Of a stretch of 64,000 nt of DNA, positions 63,532 through 64,000 are shown piece after piece. The DNA lies in contig NZ_SAXU01000001.1 in NCBI RefSeq assembly GCF_008016455.1, positions 806,001-870,000 on the forward strand, given 5' to 3'. Within the stretch, counting starts at the first letter, position 1; each line of letters starts with the position of its first letter. The translations under genes and the position numbers were made by a program. Source of the DNA: Brachyspira aalborgi (GTDB lineage Bacteria > Spirochaetota > Brachyspiria > Brachyspirales > Brachyspiraceae). The notes under the pieces are model-generated. The model was not told the origin of the DNA. It worked only from the letters and a program-made list of their open reading frames with translations, and did no database searches.

Positions 63532-64000
63532 TTATTTTTCCAAATACGAATAAGAAAATTTATATTGCGCAAATGGAATATAAAAAACATCTTTCAAATT
63601 CGGACTTTTCAATACAGGCGGTTCAAAATAATAAATTGGAATAATAACCGCTTCGTCTTCTATAAGAATTTTTTCCGCTCTATGTAAGGCGGGCATTCTT
63701 ATATTTTGGTCTATAGTTTTTGAAGCCGTAAGAATTTCATCGTCAAAATCTTTATTCGTAAATAAAGAATGATTTTTATAAGAATAACTTACGAACATTC
63801 CTAAAAAAGTCGTAGGGTCGTTATAGCTTCCTGTCCAGCTCGCTCCAGCCATAGTATAATTTCTTTCCGTTCTAAAAGCGTTAATAAAAGGCGCAAATTC
63901 CATTCGAATAAGTTTAATATCTATTCCTAAATTAACTTTCCACATATTTTGAATAGCTTCAAACATTGGAATATCATTATTAAAAGTAAGATAAAATTCT
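63532..64000 (-). CDS. C-terminal part of an oligopeptide ABC transporter binding protein (OppA-like)
   Basis: The frame continues past the window edge. Visible residues include EAIQNMWKVNLGIDIKLIRM, MAGASWTGSYNDPTTFL and LHRAEKILIEDEAVIIPIYY, all typical of the final lobe of family 5 solute-binding proteins. It would be a periplasmic lipoprotein delivering peptides to an Opp transporter, whose other genes would lie to the right. Confidence 0.9.
   Translation of the reverse strand, partial: EFYLTFNNDIPMFEAIQNMWKVNLGIDIKLIRMEFAPFINAFRTERNYTMAGASWTGSYNDPTTFLGMFVSYSYKNHSLFTNKDFDDEILTASKTIDQNIRMPALHRAEKILIEDEAVIIPIYYFEPPVLKSPNLKDVFYIPFAQYKFSYSYLEK

Overview
The window is very AT-rich and has clear Gram-negative spirochaete features: a FlgK hook protein, many short lipoproteins with an (I/V)SC-type lipobox, a TonB receptor, and TTGACA/TATAAT promoters. 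The gene set looks like Brachyspira or a close relative. That assignment is inference from composition and gene families, not from a database search.

Layout. 1-5.6 kb: start of a probable chemotaxis receptor, an RNase R lacking the usual N-terminal domains, RadA, and a GldG-like ABC accessory protein without its partners. 5.8-12.6 kb: an accessory island with an Rpn/PD-(D/E)XK transposase-like nuclease, HsdS, two tiny overlapping genes, a HicA/HicB pair with a third small antitoxin-like gene, and HsdR, but no HsdM. 12.7-21.8 kb: PgeF and a coiled-coil gene, then an ilvB-ilvN-ilvC-leuA-leuC-leuD-leuB operon whose leader encodes a 43-residue peptide ending in an Ile/Leu-rich run. 21.8-30.6 kb: two envelope-glycan genes (a membrane glycosyltransferase-like protein and an Fe-S/FrhB-pyruvyltransferase fusion). 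Each is preceded by the same unusual leader: promoter, short ORF made of pentanucleotide repeats, then an intrinsic terminator whose loop holds the ORF stop codon. Between them lie aldolase, a lipoprotein of the SAM hydroxide adenosyltransferase family, and a decayed region. 30.6-37.1 kb: a cobalamin-riboswitch operon with three lipoproteins of unknown function, a TonB receptor, and a BtuFCD-type ABC importer. 37.1-45.6 kb: housekeeping genes (ruvA, gmhA, def, gatC, signal peptidase, MFS, esterase, tRNA-Phe, pseudouridine synthase). 45.8-52.4 kb: a lipoprotein carrying an in-frame palindromic insertion, then TPR and M23 peptidase genes interrupted by a GIY-YIG/EcoRI-type methylase fusion. 52.4-56.0 kb: a restriction-modification cluster with a NucS-like endonuclease and two different methyltransferases. 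56.2-64 kb: a glycine-reductase-type thioredoxin, a GHL10 glycosidase-like lipoprotein, a methyltransferase, gene debris, FlgK, a coiled-coil protein and the end of an oligopeptide-binding protein.

The most interesting signal is the pair of repeat-containing attenuators at 23956-24121 and 30467-30620. Their 5-bp stems differ by compensatory changes (AGCCA/TGGCT versus CGCCG/CGGCG) and their repeats differ (TACAA x7 versus CTACA x9). In both, the leader ORF stops in the terminator loop at the present copy number. In both, adding one repeat would open the leader frame through the terminator until it ends in an ATGA overlap with the glycan gene. This predicts a slippage-driven switch acting on transcription attenuation of surface-glycan genes. 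A second pattern is that several mobile or restriction genes have a TATAAT-like box only 6-7 nt before ATG and no Shine-Dalgarno, suggesting leaderless transcripts.
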